Source of the DNA: Nitrogeniibacter aestuarii
GTDB lineage: Bacteria; Pseudomonadota; Gammaproteobacteria; Burkholderiales; Rhodocyclaceae
Assembly (NCBI RefSeq): GCF_017309585.1
Contig: NZ_CP071321.1
Location: forward strand, 1,302,001-1,366,000
Direction of reading: 5' to 3'
DNA: 64,000 nucleotides
Both the position numbers and the translations under genes were made by a program. The notes below the pieces were generated by a model. It worked only from the letters and a program-made list of their open reading frames with translations. It searched no databases and was not told the origin of the DNA. How positions within the stretch are numbered: position 1 is the stretch's first letter; the number at the start of each line of letters is the position of its first letter. This document shows, one piece after another, positions 37,139 through 46,905 of the stretch.

Positions 37139-37170
37139 GTTGCGCTGAATTCCTTCGTGAGGCCCTGGGG

Positions 37171-38742
37171 TCAGTGACGGAAGTGGCGGAAACCGGTGAA
37201 TACCATGGCAAGACCGTGCTCGTTTGCCGCCGTGATCACTTCTTCGTCGCGCATGGAGCCGCCGGGCTGAATGACCGCAGTGGCACCTGCTTCAGCCAGC
37301 ACGTCGAGGCCGTCGCGGAAGGGGAAGAAGGCATCGGAGGCCACGACCGTGCCCGCGATGGACAGCTGGGCATTTTCTGCCTTGATCTTGGCAATGCGAG
37401 CGGAGTCCACACGGCTCATCTGGCCGGCACCGACGCCCACCGTCATGCCGTCCTTGCAGTAGACGATGGCGTTGGACTTCACGTATTTAGCGACGCGCCA
37501 GGCGAACAGGAGGTCACCCATTTCCTGTTCCGTGGGCGCACGCTGGGTCACGACCTTGAGATCGGCCACGGCGATAAGTGCGGTGTCTGCCGACTGGACC
37601 AACAGGCCACCGCCGACGCGTTTGTAGTCGAGCGCGCCTTCGATGGTGCCCAGCGGACAGGTCAGCACGCGCACGTTCTTCTTGGCGGCGAGCAGGGCCA
37701 GCGCTTCGGCCGAGTAGGACGGGGCAATGAGCACTTCCAGGAACTGGGCGCTCACGGCTTCGGCCGCGGTTACATCCACTTCGCAGTTGAAGGCAATGAT
37801 GCCGCCGAAGGCCGAGGTGGGGTCGGTGGTGAAGGCTTTCTTGTACGCTTCAAGCGGGGTCGTGCCCATGGCCACGCCACAGGGATTCGCGTGCTTGATG
37901 ATGACGCAAGCGGTGGTTTCGAAGGCTTTCACGCATTCCCAGGCGGCATCGGCGTCGGCGATGTTGTTGTACGACAGTTCCTTGCCTTGCAGCTGGGTGT
38001 AGCCGGCAACGCCGCCCGCCGGGGCGTTGGGCTCACGGTAGAAGGCCGCATTCTGGTGCGGGTTCTCGCCGTAGCGCAGATCCTGAACCTTGTCGAAGGC
38101 CACCTGCAGGCGCTCCGGATAGGCCTGGCGTTCGCCGGATTCCGTGAGCGAGGTGAGGTAGTTGGAAATGGCGCTGTCGTAGCGGGCGGTGTGGGTAAAG
38201 GCCTTCACGGCCAGCTCGAAGCGGGTGCGATAGGACAGGGCGCTGCCGTTGGCCTTGAGCTCTTCGATCACCTTGTCGTAATCCGCAGGATCAGTGACGA
38301 TGCCCACGCCGCCGGCTTCGTCGCCGTGATTCTTGGCTGCGGCACGGACCATGGTCGGACCGCCGATGTCGATGTTTTCGATGGCGTCTTCGAGCGAGCA
38401 GTCGGGCTTGGCCACGGTCTGGCTGAACGGATACAGGTTCACCACCACCAGGTCGATACGGTCGATGCCGTGCTCAGCGATTGTGCTCAGGTGTTCGGGC
38501 AGGTCGCGACGGGCAAGAATGCCGCCGTGCACTTTCGGGTGCAGGGTCTTGACGCGGCCGTCGAGCATTTCGGGAAAGCCGGTGTAGTCGGAAACATCGG
38601 TCACCGGCAGGCCGGCGTCGCGTAGCAGCTTGGCGGTGCCGCCGGTGGACAGCAGCTTGACGCCTAGGGCGTTCAGTTCGCGGGCGAAGGCTTCAATGCC
38701 GGTCTTGTCGGATACGCTGAGAAGAGCTTGAGTCATGTGCAT
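37171..38742 (-). CDS. purH: Bifunctional AICAR formyltransferase/IMP cyclohydrolase
   Basis: This encodes 523 residues. The N-terminal MGS-like cyclohydrolase domain (~1-200) has LSVSDKTGIEAFARELNALG and DGRVKTLHPKVHGGILARRD. The C-terminal transformylase has ACVIIKHANPCGVAMG (~265) and ends EHGLAMVFTGFRHFRH. It carries the last two steps to IMP. It follows fis by 38 bases on the same strand. Confidence 0.97.
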   Translation of the reverse strand: MHMTQALLSVSDKTGIEAFARELNALGVKLLSTGGTAKLLRDAGLPVTDVSDYTGFPEMLDGRVKTLHPKVHGGILARRDLPEHLSTIAEHGIDRIDLVVVNLYPFSQTVAKPDCSLEDAIENIDIGGPTMVRAAAKNHGDEAGGVGIVTDPADYDKVIEELKANGSALSYRTRFELAVKAFTHTARYDSAISNYLTSLTESGERQAYPERLQVAFDKVQDLRYGENPHQNAAFYREPNAPAGGVAGYTQLQGKELSYNNIADADAAWECVKAFETTACVIIKHANPCGVAMGTTPLEAYKKAFTTDPTSAFGGIIAFNCEVDVTAAEAVSAQFLEVLIAPSYSAEALALLAAKKNVRVLTCPLGTIEGALDYKRVGGGLLVQSADTALIAVADLKVVTQRAPTEQEMGDLLFAWRVAKYVKSNAIVYCKDGMTVGVGAGQMSRVDSARIAKIKAENAQLSIAGTVVASDAFFPFRDGLDVLAEAGATAVIQPGGSMRDEEVITAANEHGLAMVFTGFRHFRH

Positions 38743-38780
38743 GCTTGATGATGAGGCGCTGTCAGAAACGCCGGGGTGAT

Positions 38781-39017
38781 TTAGATGAGGTCGTATTCGG
38801 CCAGTTTGCGACGCAGGGTGTTGCGATTGATGCCCAGCATCTGCGCGGCCAGGGTCTGGTTGCCCTCGGTCTGGGCGAGCACGAACTCGAGCATGGGGCG
38901 CTCGGCGCTGCGCATCACCATGTCGTGAAGCGCTGCGGGCTGTTCGCCCTCCAGATCCTTGAAGTACTGATCGAGTGTGCGGGTGACCGCACAGGCAATT
39001 TCGTTCTTTTGGCTCAT
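38781..39017 (-). CDS. fis: DNA-binding protein Fis
   Basis: This encodes 78 residues, short like other betaproteobacterial Fis proteins. Start MSQKNEIACAVTRTLDQYF; the helix-turn-helix is at the end (EGNQTLAAQMLGINRNTLRRKL, split; ~51-72). A nucleoid-bending protein that raises rRNA and growth-related transcription. The start ATG overlaps the dusB stop (ATGA), the usual dusB-fis operon. Confidence 0.97.
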   Translation of the reverse strand: MSQKNEIACAVTRTLDQYFKDLEGEQPAALHDMVMRSAERPMLEFVLAQTEGNQTLAAQMLGINRNTLRRKLAEYDLI

Positions 39018-40066
39018 GCGGCCAGTTCCTCGTAACAGGACGGCTGACGCTGCAGTTGCACGCCCTGTCGGTGCAGGTGGTCGAAGAAGCGGTCTGTTGC
39101 CGCCAGTTGCCCTTCGACCGTCTCCTCGACGTTCATTGCCTGGCGAAACTGTTGGGCACCTGCCAGACCCTTGGTGTACCAGCCGATATGCTTGCGCGCG
39201 ATGCGCACGCCCGACCACTCGCCGTAAAACGCGTAGAGATCGTTCAGATGACTTCGGCAAATGTCGCGGATCTCGAGCACCTCGGGCGCCGGCAACTCTT
39301 CGCCGGTGGCCAGGAAGTGTTCGATTTCGCGGAAAATCCACGGGCGGCCCTGAGCGGCCCGGCCGATCATGACGCCATCTGCGCCAGTGTACTCAAGCAC
39401 GGCCGCTGCCTTGCGGGCGGAGTCGATGTCGCCGTTGGCGATGACCGGGATGCGCACTTGCTGCTTGATGGACGCGATGGTGTCGTATTCGGCATTGCCC
39501 ATGTACTTGTCGGCGCGAGTGCGCCCATGAATGGCCAGGGCACGAATGCCAGCCTCCTGGGCAATGTGCGCCAGGCGGGGGGCGTTGCGATTGTCCCGGT
39601 CCCAGCCGGTGCGCATCTTGAGTGTCACCGGGAGGTCGGGCACGGCGCTGACGACGGCCTCGAGGATCTGGCCGACGAGCACTTCGTCGCGCATCAGCGC
39701 CGAGCCGGCGGCCTTGTTGCACACCTTCTTGGCCGGACAGCCCATGTTGATGTCGATGATCTGAGCGCCATTGGCCTGATTGTGTCTGGCCGCCTCGGCC
39801 ATCATCTGCGGATCGCCGCCGGCAATCTGGACCGAAATGGGTTCGGTTTCGCCCGCGTGATCGACGCGTCGCTGCGTCTTCTTGGTGGCGTACAGAAGGT
39901 TGTTCGATGTGACCATCTCGGAGACGGCCAGTCCCGCGCCCATCCGCTTGCACAACTGCCGGAACGGTCGATCGGTCACCCCGGCCATGGGGGCGACGAA
40001 CAGATTGTTACGCAGCTGGAAGCCGGCGAAATCCATGGTGTGGGGCAGTGCGGGGAAAAGCGGCAA
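39014..40066 (-). CDS. dusB: tRNA-dihydrouridine synthase B
   Basis: This 350-residue FMN enzyme reduces uridine in the tRNA D-loop. Features: NLFVAPMAGVTDRPFR (~20), DINMGCPAKKVCNKAAGSALM (~99) with the catalytic Cys, TLKMRTGWD (~148), and IPVIANGDI (~220). The N terminus could start at the internal ATG (40036, MDFAGF). It is translationally coupled to fis, 90 bases after the ubiH stop. Confidence 0.96.
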   Translation of the reverse strand: MPLFPALPHTMDFAGFQLRNNLFVAPMAGVTDRPFRQLCKRMGAGLAVSEMVTSNNLLYATKKTQRRVDHAGETEPISVQIAGGDPQMMAEAARHNQANGAQIIDINMGCPAKKVCNKAAGSALMRDEVLVGQILEAVVSAVPDLPVTLKMRTGWDRDNRNAPRLAHIAQEAGIRALAIHGRTRADKYMGNAEYDTIASIKQQVRIPVIANGDIDSARKAAAVLEYTGADGVMIGRAAQGRPWIFREIEHFLATGEELPAPEVLEIRDICRSHLNDLYAFYGEWSGVRIARKHIGWYTKGLAGAQQFRQAMNVEETVEGQLAATDRFFDHLHRQGVQLQRQPSCYEELAA

Positions 40067-40156
40067 TTCTACCCGATGCCGGCCGCTGGGCGAAGCCCGA
40101 AATTGTGACGCACCTCCTTGCCGGCGTTGAATTTTTTCACTTATTCGACGGCAGGT

Positions 40157-41296
40157 TCAGGGCCAGGCGCGTGCGCCGAACATCATGCGTTTGGCCACGA
40201 AATGGCGCAGCGGCGGTGCCAGATCAAGGGCGGTAAGCCCGAGTCCGCGCAGGTGGCGCAAGGGGCCGATGTCATTGCTGAAGACACGTACCAGGGCGTC
40301 GGTAAAGCCCACGGTGCTGCGCCGATCGGTCCGTCGAGAGCGCAGGTAGGCGTCAAGCACGTGCTGGTCGCCGGGGTCGTCGGATTCGAGCAGATGTTCG
40401 CTCAGGGACCAGACGTCACGCAGTGCAAGATTGAAGCCCTGGCCGGCCACGGGATGGAGTGTCTGAGCGGCGTTGCCGAGCCAGACCAGCCGTTCGTCGG
40501 CCGGATGACGGCGCACGCGTAATTGCAATGGAAAGCGTTCGCGCTGACTCACCCCCTGAAGCCGCACTCGATACCCGAATGACTTCTGGAGTTCGGCGAG
40601 GTAGGCGGTGTCGTCGAGCGCCAGCAAGGCGTCGGCGTGCTCCGGGCTGGCCGTGTGCACGACGGCAAAGTCGGTGCCGCATGGCAGCAGGGCGATGGGG
40701 CCGGTGCCGGTGAATCGCTCATAGGCAGTGCTGCCATGCGCACGGCTCGGGGTGGCCATGCAGATGAGCGCATGTTGATCGTATTCGCGTATTTCAATCT
40801 CGGGGTCGTCGGCGCGCATGCCGCCTTCGGCGCAGGCGGCCAGGCGAGACTCGAGGATGTCGGTCACGCCCTCGCGCTCGATCCTGACCCGGCCCGGCAG
40901 ATGCCTGTCGATCTCGGCCCGGGTGTGATCAAGGAGCTTGATGCCTGCGGTTCGGATCGCGTTGTCCAGTGCGGCAGCCAGATCCCCGGCCCGCACCACG
41001 TGGCCCAATCCGTCGACCCCGTAGTCATCCTCTTCAATGACCGTGCGCCCGCCGCCGCCTTGCTGCGATACATGGATGTGGCGGATCGGGGTGGTGGGCA
41101 GGTCTTTCCAGACGCCCAGTCGTTCAAGCGTGAGGCGGGTGCCGTGAGACAAGGCCAGCACGCGCGGATCTTGGCGGGCGGCACCCCGTTCGCGGGCGTC
41201 CAGCAAGGTGACCGAGTGCGGTCCATCTTTGAGGGCAAGCGCCAGGGCCATGCCCACCGGGCCGGCGCCAACGATGGCAATATCCGATTTCGTCAT
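40157..41296 (-). CDS. ubiH: UbiH-family FAD-dependent ubiquinone-synthesis hydroxylase
   Basis: This encodes 379 residues. FAD-binding GxGxxG in IAIVGAGPVGMALALAL (~6-22), and the second flavin motif LVWLGNAAQTLHPVAGQGFNLALRDV split (~289-313). The GNAAQTLHP form is that of UbiH rather than UbiF or UbiI, which usually have GDAAH. Hydroxylates the ubiquinone ring precursor. Overlaps pepP by 4 bases, as in many proteobacteria. Confidence 0.9.
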   Translation of the reverse strand: MTKSDIAIVGAGPVGMALALALKDGPHSVTLLDARERGAARQDPRVLALSHGTRLTLERLGVWKDLPTTPIRHIHVSQQGGGGRTVIEEDDYGVDGLGHVVRAGDLAAALDNAIRTAGIKLLDHTRAEIDRHLPGRVRIEREGVTDILESRLAACAEGGMRADDPEIEIREYDQHALICMATPSRAHGSTAYERFTGTGPIALLPCGTDFAVVHTASPEHADALLALDDTAYLAELQKSFGYRVRLQGVSQRERFPLQLRVRRHPADERLVWLGNAAQTLHPVAGQGFNLALRDVWSLSEHLLESDDPGDQHVLDAYLRSRRTDRRSTVGFTDALVRVFSNDIGPLRHLRGLGLTALDLAPPLRHFVAKRMMFGARAWP

Positions 41297-42612
41297 GCCG
41301 TGTCGCGCATCAGCGCTTCAATGTCGTCGATGGTTTTGGGGGCGTCGGCCGTGATCAGCTCGCAGCCTTCAGGGGTGACCAGTGCGTCGTCTTCAATGCG
41401 AACCCCGATGTTCCAGAAGGCCTCGGGCACATCGTCGGCGGGTCGGATGTAGCAACCGGGTTCGATGGTGAGCACCATGCCCGGTTCGAGTTCGCGCCAG
41501 TCGCCGTGGACTTTGTATTCACCCGCGTCGTGAACATCCATGCCCAGCCAGTGACCGGTACGGTGCATATAGAAGCGGCGGTAGTCGCCTTTTTCGATCA
41601 CTTCGTCAACGCTGCCCTTGAGCAGGCCGAGGTCGACCATGCCTTGGGCGAGCACCGCCACCGCTGCATCATGAGGGTCGTTCCAGAGGGCTCCGGGGCG
41701 GGTTGCTTCGGCTGCGGCGCGCTGAGCGTCGAGCACCAGGTTGTAGATGTCGCGCTGGGCGCCGCTGAAGGTGCCGTTGACCGGGAACGTGCGCGTGATG
41801 TCAGAGGCGTAGCCGTCGAGTTCGCAACCGGCGTCGATCAGCAGCAGCTCTCCGTCACGCATTCGCCGGTCGTTGGTCACGTAGTGCAGCACGCAGGCAT
41901 TGGGACCGCTGGCAACGATGGATGAATAGGCGGGAAACGGAGAACCCGCCGATCTGAATGCATGCAGGAGTTCGGCTTCGATCTCGTATTCGAAGCGATC
42001 CGGCGCACTGGCGCGCATGGCACGCCGATGGGCACCGGCCGAAATCTGCGCGGCCTTGCGCATGATGTTCTGCTCAAAGTCGTCCTTGATCAGGCGCATT
42101 TCGTCGAGCACGGCATGAATGTCGGCAATGGCGCCGGGTGCCGTGATGCCGGCGCGCGTCTTCTCGCGCACGCGGCCGAGCGCATCGATGATGCGTTTGT
42201 CCCATGCGGCATCGTGACCCATGGCGAAATGGATGGTCGGTTGATCCGCCAGCAACTCGACGATCTTTTCGTCGAAATATGCAATGGCGTGGGCTTCGTT
42301 CACACCGAACTGGGCCGTGGCAGCCTCTGGCCCCCAGCGATAACCGTCCCAGATCTCACGCTCTTCGTTCTTTTCGCGGCAGAACAGAATGCTGCGCGGG
42401 TTGTCGCCGCCGACCAGCACGAGAACGGCCTCCGGCTCAGGAAAGCCGGTGAGGTAGTGAAAGTAGCTGTCAGGCCTGAACGGGAAGTGAGCGTCTCGAT
42501 TGCGCACCACTTCGGGTGCCGTCGGGATGATGGCGACGCCGCCGCCGGTCTGTTGAATATGGTCGAGCAGGCGCTGGCGACGCGCTATGAAAGGGGCGTA
42601 GGGGTGAGTCAA
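41293..42612 (-). CDS. pepP: Xaa-Pro aminopeptidase P
   Basis: This 439-residue metallopeptidase removes N-terminal residues next to proline. The creatinase-like N-terminal domain (~1-165) precedes the pita-bread domain. Metal ligands are seen in LLLIDAGCELDGYASDITRTF (~257-268), MHRTGHWLGMDVHDAG (~347-361), LTIEPGCYI (~382) and RIEDDALV (~405). It overlaps ubiH by 4 bases. Confidence 0.96.
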   Translation of the reverse strand: MTHPYAPFIARRQRLLDHIQQTGGGVAIIPTAPEVVRNRDAHFPFRPDSYFHYLTGFPEPEAVLVLVGGDNPRSILFCREKNEEREIWDGYRWGPEAATAQFGVNEAHAIAYFDEKIVELLADQPTIHFAMGHDAAWDKRIIDALGRVREKTRAGITAPGAIADIHAVLDEMRLIKDDFEQNIMRKAAQISAGAHRRAMRASAPDRFEYEIEAELLHAFRSAGSPFPAYSSIVASGPNACVLHYVTNDRRMRDGELLLIDAGCELDGYASDITRTFPVNGTFSGAQRDIYNLVLDAQRAAAEATRPGALWNDPHDAAVAVLAQGMVDLGLLKGSVDEVIEKGDYRRFYMHRTGHWLGMDVHDAGEYKVHGDWRELEPGMVLTIEPGCYIRPADDVPEAFWNIGVRIEDDALVTPEGCELITADAPKTIDDIEALMRDTA

Positions 42613-42660
42613 AGAGGGCTCCGGGTCTGCAATGCGTCGATGGTGTGACTTTACGCCCGA

Positions 42661-43347
42661 TCAGGCGTTCTCGCGAAGCTGCCGATCGAGTTCGGCCAGC
42701 CGTTCGGGGGTGCCGATGTCCATCCACCGGCCGGTGTGGTGCTGGCCACTGATCCTGCCCTCGGTCATGGCCTTGCGCAGCAAGGGGCCGAGAGGCGCGC
42801 GCTCGTTGGCGTTGAGCCCGGCGAACAGGTCCGGATGGTAAGCGCCGATACCGGAGAATGTCAGCATGGGTTGCCCTGTGCTCGACACACGTGCGCCCGC
42901 CAGATGGAAGTCCCCCGCGGGATGGTGTGGCGGATTGTTCACCAGCACCAGATGGGCAAGATCCCCGCGAGCTGACAGTGTCCGGGCACGCAAGCACAGG
43001 TCGGCAAGATCGACATCGGCGAACACGTCGCCATTGATGACGATGAACGGATCGTGTCCGAGCAGGGGGAGGGCCGTTCGAATACCGCCCGCTGTTTCGA
43101 GCGCTTGTGATTCGGGTGAGTACGCAATCGAAAGGCCGTAGGCCGTGCCGTCGCCCAGCCGCGCTTCGATCAGGTGGCCGAGGTGGGCATGGTTGATCAC
43201 CACGTCGGTGATGCCGGCGCGTTGCAGGCGCTTGAGGTGGTGACCGATCAGGGGCTCGCCACCGGCTTCCAGCAGCGGTTTGGGGCAGGTGTCGGTGAGC
43301 GGTCGCATGCGCTCACCCCGGCCGGCGGCCAGAATCATGGCTTTCAT
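42661..43347 (-). CDS. murU: N-acetylmuramate alpha-1-phosphate uridylyltransferase (MurU)
   Basis: This encodes 228 residues, a small NTP transferase: MKAMILAAGRGERMRPLTD (start), CPKPLLEAGGEPLIGHHLK (~20), FIVINGDVFADVD (~102), and the short C-terminal end of the MurU branch. It makes UDP-MurNAc from recycled MurNAc-1-P, bypassing de novo synthesis. Its ATG overlaps the amgK stop by one base (TGATG). A reading extended to 43905 would reread amgK in another frame. Confidence 0.92.
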   Translation of the reverse strand: MKAMILAAGRGERMRPLTDTCPKPLLEAGGEPLIGHHLKRLQRAGITDVVINHAHLGHLIEARLGDGTAYGLSIAYSPESQALETAGGIRTALPLLGHDPFIVINGDVFADVDLADLCLRARTLSARGDLAHLVLVNNPPHHPAGDFHLAGARVSSTGQPMLTFSGIGAYHPDLFAGLNANERAPLGPLLRKAMTEGRISGQHHTGRWMDIGTPERLAELDRQLRENA

Positions 43348-44345
43348 CAGAAGGTGTAACCCACGCTGGTCTCGATCGGATCGGATCGGTCGATCAACCT
43401 GAGAATGGGTTTGAGTTCGCCATAGCGCTCGCAGGCCTTGCGGAGGTAATTCATCACCCGCGGCATGTCGGCCAGATAACCGTCCTTGCCATCGCGATGG
43501 TACAGGCGGGCAAAAATGCCGAGCACCTTGAGATGGCGCTGGACGCCCATCCATTCGAAATCGCGATGGAAGTCGGCAAAATCCTCGCGCACGGGCAGAC
43601 CGATCTGGCGGGCGGTCTCCCAGTAGCGGGCCAGCATGTCGAGCACGAAGGCTTCGTCCCAGTCGATGTAGGCGTCTTTGAAGAGCGAAACCAGATCGTA
43701 GCTCATGGGGCCGTAGACGGCGTCCTGAAAGTCGAGCACGCCAGCGCCGTGGCTGGTGACCATGAGATTCCGACTGTGAAAGTCCCGGTGTACGAAGACC
43801 TTGGGCTCGGCCAGATTGACCTCGAGGATTTTGTCGAAGGTCTTGTCCAGCAGCTTGCGTTCGGTCTCGTTCAGCTCGATCTGCTTGTGCGTGGACAGGT
43901 ACCACGCCGGGAACAGCTGCATTTCGGTAAGCAGCTTTTCGCGACTGTATTCCGGCAGGGCGTCGGGCGTGCTGGCACGCTGGATGCAGACCAGGCTGCC
44001 CAGCGCATCGGCGTAAAGGGCGTGTGCCGTTTCCGCGTTGAGCGCCGACAGGTAAGTGGTGTCCCCCAGGTCTGTCAGCAGGAGGAAGCCCGCTTCGATA
44101 TTACGATCGAGCACGTGCGGCACCTGGGCCCCCGCTTGGCCGAACAGTTCGCTCACATGGATGAAGGGCCCCGTATCTTCCTTGTCCGGTGGCGCGTCCA
44201 TGACGATCCGGGTCTCGGGTTCCCCCTTGATGTGCGCGCGAAAATAGCGACGGAAGCTGGCATCGGCCGAGGCGGGCGTGAGCTCGATCCGGCGGCCAGG
44301 AAAACGGCTTTCAAGCCACTGCTGCAATTGGTCGAGTCTTTGCAC
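43347..44345 (-). CDS. amgK: N-acetylmuramate/N-acetylglucosamine kinase (AmgK)
   Basis: This encodes 332 residues with an aminoglycoside-phosphotransferase fold. Catalytic loop VFVHRDFHSRNLMV (~181-194) and metal motif GVLDFQDAVYGPM (~203). Partnered with MurU, it phosphorylates anhydroMurNAc-derived sugars at the anomeric position in cell-wall recycling. The pair lies divergently beside lptD, as in Pseudomonas. The recycling route is linked to fosfomycin tolerance in other bacteria. Confidence 0.92.
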   Translation of the reverse strand: MQRLDQLQQWLESRFPGRRIELTPASADASFRRYFRAHIKGEPETRIVMDAPPDKEDTGPFIHVSELFGQAGAQVPHVLDRNIEAGFLLLTDLGDTTYLSALNAETAHALYADALGSLVCIQRASTPDALPEYSREKLLTEMQLFPAWYLSTHKQIELNETERKLLDKTFDKILEVNLAEPKVFVHRDFHSRNLMVTSHGAGVLDFQDAVYGPMSYDLVSLFKDAYIDWDEAFVLDMLARYWETARQIGLPVREDFADFHRDFEWMGVQRHLKVLGIFARLYHRDGKDGYLADMPRVMNYLRKACERYGELKPILRLIDRSDPIETSVGYTF

Positions 44346-44451
44346 TTTTGGCCTTTCGTGTTCGTGTAAAATGCCCGGATTTTAGCAAACAGCACCGTCG
44401 GGCCGTTGACCCCAGCGTTCGCCCGAGCGACATGCCACATGGAGACAAGCA
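44346..44451. promoter_or_regulatory. Divergent promoter region amgK / lptD
   Basis: TAAAAT-like -10 hexamers face both ways: TAAAAT at 44367-44372 toward lptD, and on the minus strand TAAAAT near 44379-44384 toward amgK. No good -35 box at the right spacing is found for either. Confidence 0.4.
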
Positions 44452-46872
44452 TTGCCGCAATCTGAATGCTGGAAGATGAAAGCCATCCCGTGTCTGCTGG
44501 CCGTATTCCCGGCCCTGGCGGGTGCGGCCGAGGGGCTTTCCCCGCTGCAGGTCGATCCGGCGCTGTTGGCGCCCGCGACTGCACCATCGAACGCTGGTCG
44601 CGTGGTTGCGCCCCGGTCGATTGAGCGTGAGCCGGGCGGCGTGACGCCGGCCGACCCCGGGGGGGCGGTGGTGACACCCGTGCCCGAGTCCCGACCCGAG
44701 GCGGCCTCCGCCCGACCGGAGTCGGTGCCGCTCGATGACGAGCTGGAGAGTCCGACGCCAGGGGCGACGGTAGTCGTTGCCGACCGTATCGACGGTCAGC
44801 AGGATATCGAGATGGTCGCCGAGGGCAATGCGCGCCTGGGTCGCGATGGCACGCGGCTGCGTGCTGACAGAATCGTGTATCGGGAGGTTCAGGACGAGAT
44901 CGAGGCGTCGGGCGACGTCGAGTTCCGCCGGGGGACCGATACCATTCAGTCACAGAACCTCCGTGTTCAGCTCGATGCCCAGACCGGTGAGGTCACGGAA
45001 CCCGCCTACTCTTTTTCGCGCGAGGTCGTTCAGGGCGGCATGAGCAAGAAGGTGGTCGGCGGCGGCAAGGCTGATGTGCTCAGACTCGAAGGCGAGAACC
45101 AGTACGCGCTCGAAAATGCCACCTGGAGTACCTGCGCACCGCCGGATCCGGACTGGTATCTCAAGGCGGGTGAACTTGAGCTCGACTACGATCGGGAAAT
45201 CGGCGTTGCCCGCCACACGACCGTCGTGTTCAAGGATGTGCCGATCTTCTACATGCCCTGGGCAGAGTTCCCGCTGGCGGCTCAGCGCAAGTCCGGTTTC
45301 CTGCCGCCGACCTTTGGTACCTCGAACAAGACCGGTGTGGATCTCACGGTTCCGTACTACTGGAATATCGCGCCGAATTACGATGCGACCATTGCGCCGC
45401 GTTACATGAGCCGTCGCGGCTTCCTGCTTGGCGGCGAGTATCGCTATCTGACCGATTCGATGGATGGCGTGATCAGTGGTGAATGGCTGCCCGAGGATCG
45501 GGTGGCGGGTCGCAAGAACCGGGCGGCCGGATCGCTGAGACATAACCAAAATTTCGGCAGTGGATGGACCGCTTACGCAAACCTCAACGGCGTCTCCGAT
45601 AAAGAATACCTTGAAGATTTGAATTCCAGTCTGGCGGTTGCCTCCCAGACGAACCTGTTGCGCGAGGTAGGCGTGACTTATTCCCCTGGCACATGGTGGT
45701 CGGCAAGTCTGAGGGGGCAGAGCTATCAGACACTCACGGGCGAAACACCGTATCGCCGTTTGCCGCAGCTCACGTTGGGCGGCAGGAGGACTCTCCTGAA
45801 TGATCAGGCGGACCTGATCCTCTTGAGCGAGTATGTAAATTTCGCGCACCCGGATGAGGGCAAGCCCGAGGGCTCTCGGCTCACGCTCTATCCAAGCGTT
45901 GAGGCGCCGCTCGGCAATGCCGCCTTCACCCTGACGCCGAAGCTGGGTCTGCACTACACACGCTACTCGCTCGACCGGCCATTGGTCGAGGGCGAGGAGC
46001 AGATCACGCGCACACTACCCATTTTCTCGCTGGACAGTGGTGTGGCGTTCGAACGGGAAACCACCTGGGGTGGTCAGAACGCGATCCAGACGCTGGAGCC
46101 GCGCATCTACTACGTCAACGTGCCGTACCGCGACCAGGACGCGATCCCGAATTTCGACTCCGGTCTGTATGACTTCAGCTTTGCTCAGATCTTCTCCGAG
46201 AACATCTTCAGTGGCGGAGACCGCATCTCGAACGCCAACCAGGTCACCGCCGCAGTGACCACACGTCTGATCGACGCCGAGACCGGGGTTGAACGTATGA
46301 AGTTCGCGCTCGGCCAGCGCTATTACTTTGCCGATCAGCGCGTCACGCTGCCCGGGGTGCCGGCGCGAACCGGACGCCGGGCGGATGTTCTGGCTGCCTT
46401 CGAAGGACGGATCACGAATACGGTCAGCCTCGATACGGCGTGGCAGTACAACCCGCGTGACAAGCAGACCGAGCGATTCAACACCGGTTTGAGTTACCAG
46501 CCGGGCTTTGCCCAGGTCTTCAACATCGGCTATCGCTACACCCGGGACGTCCTGCGCGATCTGGACATCTCTGCGCAGTGGCCGCTTGCCAAGCGGTGGT
46601 ATGGTGTGGCCCGGTACAACCGTTCGCTTCGGGATCACCGTGTGACCGAAGCACTGGCGGGGCTTGAGTATGCCGGGGACTGTTGGGTCTTTAGAACGGC
46701 CCTGCATCGATTCGCGACCACCGAGAACGAAGTGACACAGGCGATTTTCCTGCAGCTGGAACTGACCGATCTGGCCAGTGTCGGATCAAGCCCGGTCGAT
46801 CTGCTCAAACGCACCGTGGGTGGTTATGGCGTCATCAATCAGCCCATCGCTGATCCGGTGTTCGGCCAGTAA
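44452..46872 (+). CDS. lptD: LPS-assembly protein LptD
   Basis: This 806-residue outer-membrane protein, with LptE, inserts LPS in the outer leaflet. The signal peptide (~10-26) is followed by a low-complexity Pro/Arg stretch, an OstA/LptA-like jellyroll (~95-240: QDIEMVAEGNARLGRDGTRLRADRI split) and a beta-barrel to the C terminus. Cysteines at CAPPD and in the late barrel (YAGDCWVF) suit the inter-domain disulphide. The TTG start at 44452 is favoured by GGAG 7 bases upstream; an ATG at 44476 has no room for a ribosome site. surA follows, as usual. Confidence 0.95.
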   Translation: MPQSECWKMKAIPCLLAVFPALAGAAEGLSPLQVDPALLAPATAPSNAGRVVAPRSIEREPGGVTPADPGGAVVTPVPESRPEAASARPESVPLDDELESPTPGATVVVADRIDGQQDIEMVAEGNARLGRDGTRLRADRIVYREVQDEIEASGDVEFRRGTDTIQSQNLRVQLDAQTGEVTEPAYSFSREVVQGGMSKKVVGGGKADVLRLEGENQYALENATWSTCAPPDPDWYLKAGELELDYDREIGVARHTTVVFKDVPIFYMPWAEFPLAAQRKSGFLPPTFGTSNKTGVDLTVPYYWNIAPNYDATIAPRYMSRRGFLLGGEYRYLTDSMDGVISGEWLPEDRVAGRKNRAAGSLRHNQNFGSGWTAYANLNGVSDKEYLEDLNSSLAVASQTNLLREVGVTYSPGTWWSASLRGQSYQTLTGETPYRRLPQLTLGGRRTLLNDQADLILLSEYVNFAHPDEGKPEGSRLTLYPSVEAPLGNAAFTLTPKLGLHYTRYSLDRPLVEGEEQITRTLPIFSLDSGVAFERETTWGGQNAIQTLEPRIYYVNVPYRDQDAIPNFDSGLYDFSFAQIFSENIFSGGDRISNANQVTAAVTTRLIDAETGVERMKFALGQRYYFADQRVTLPGVPARTGRRADVLAAFEGRITNTVSLDTAWQYNPRDKQTERFNTGLSYQPGFAQVFNIGYRYTRDVLRDLDISAQWPLAKRWYGVARYNRSLRDHRVTEALAGLEYAGDCWVFRTALHRFATTENEVTQAIFLQLELTDLASVGSSPVDLLKRTVGGYGVINQPIADPVFGQ

Positions 46873-46905
46873 TGTCCGATGGGACATGGTTTTGACAGGA
46901 TGTAT

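Noticed and set aside
35858..38625. Two long plus-strand frames opposite purD and purH
   Set aside because: Both overlap strongly conserved purine genes and read as low-complexity His/Gly/Val-rich sequence.
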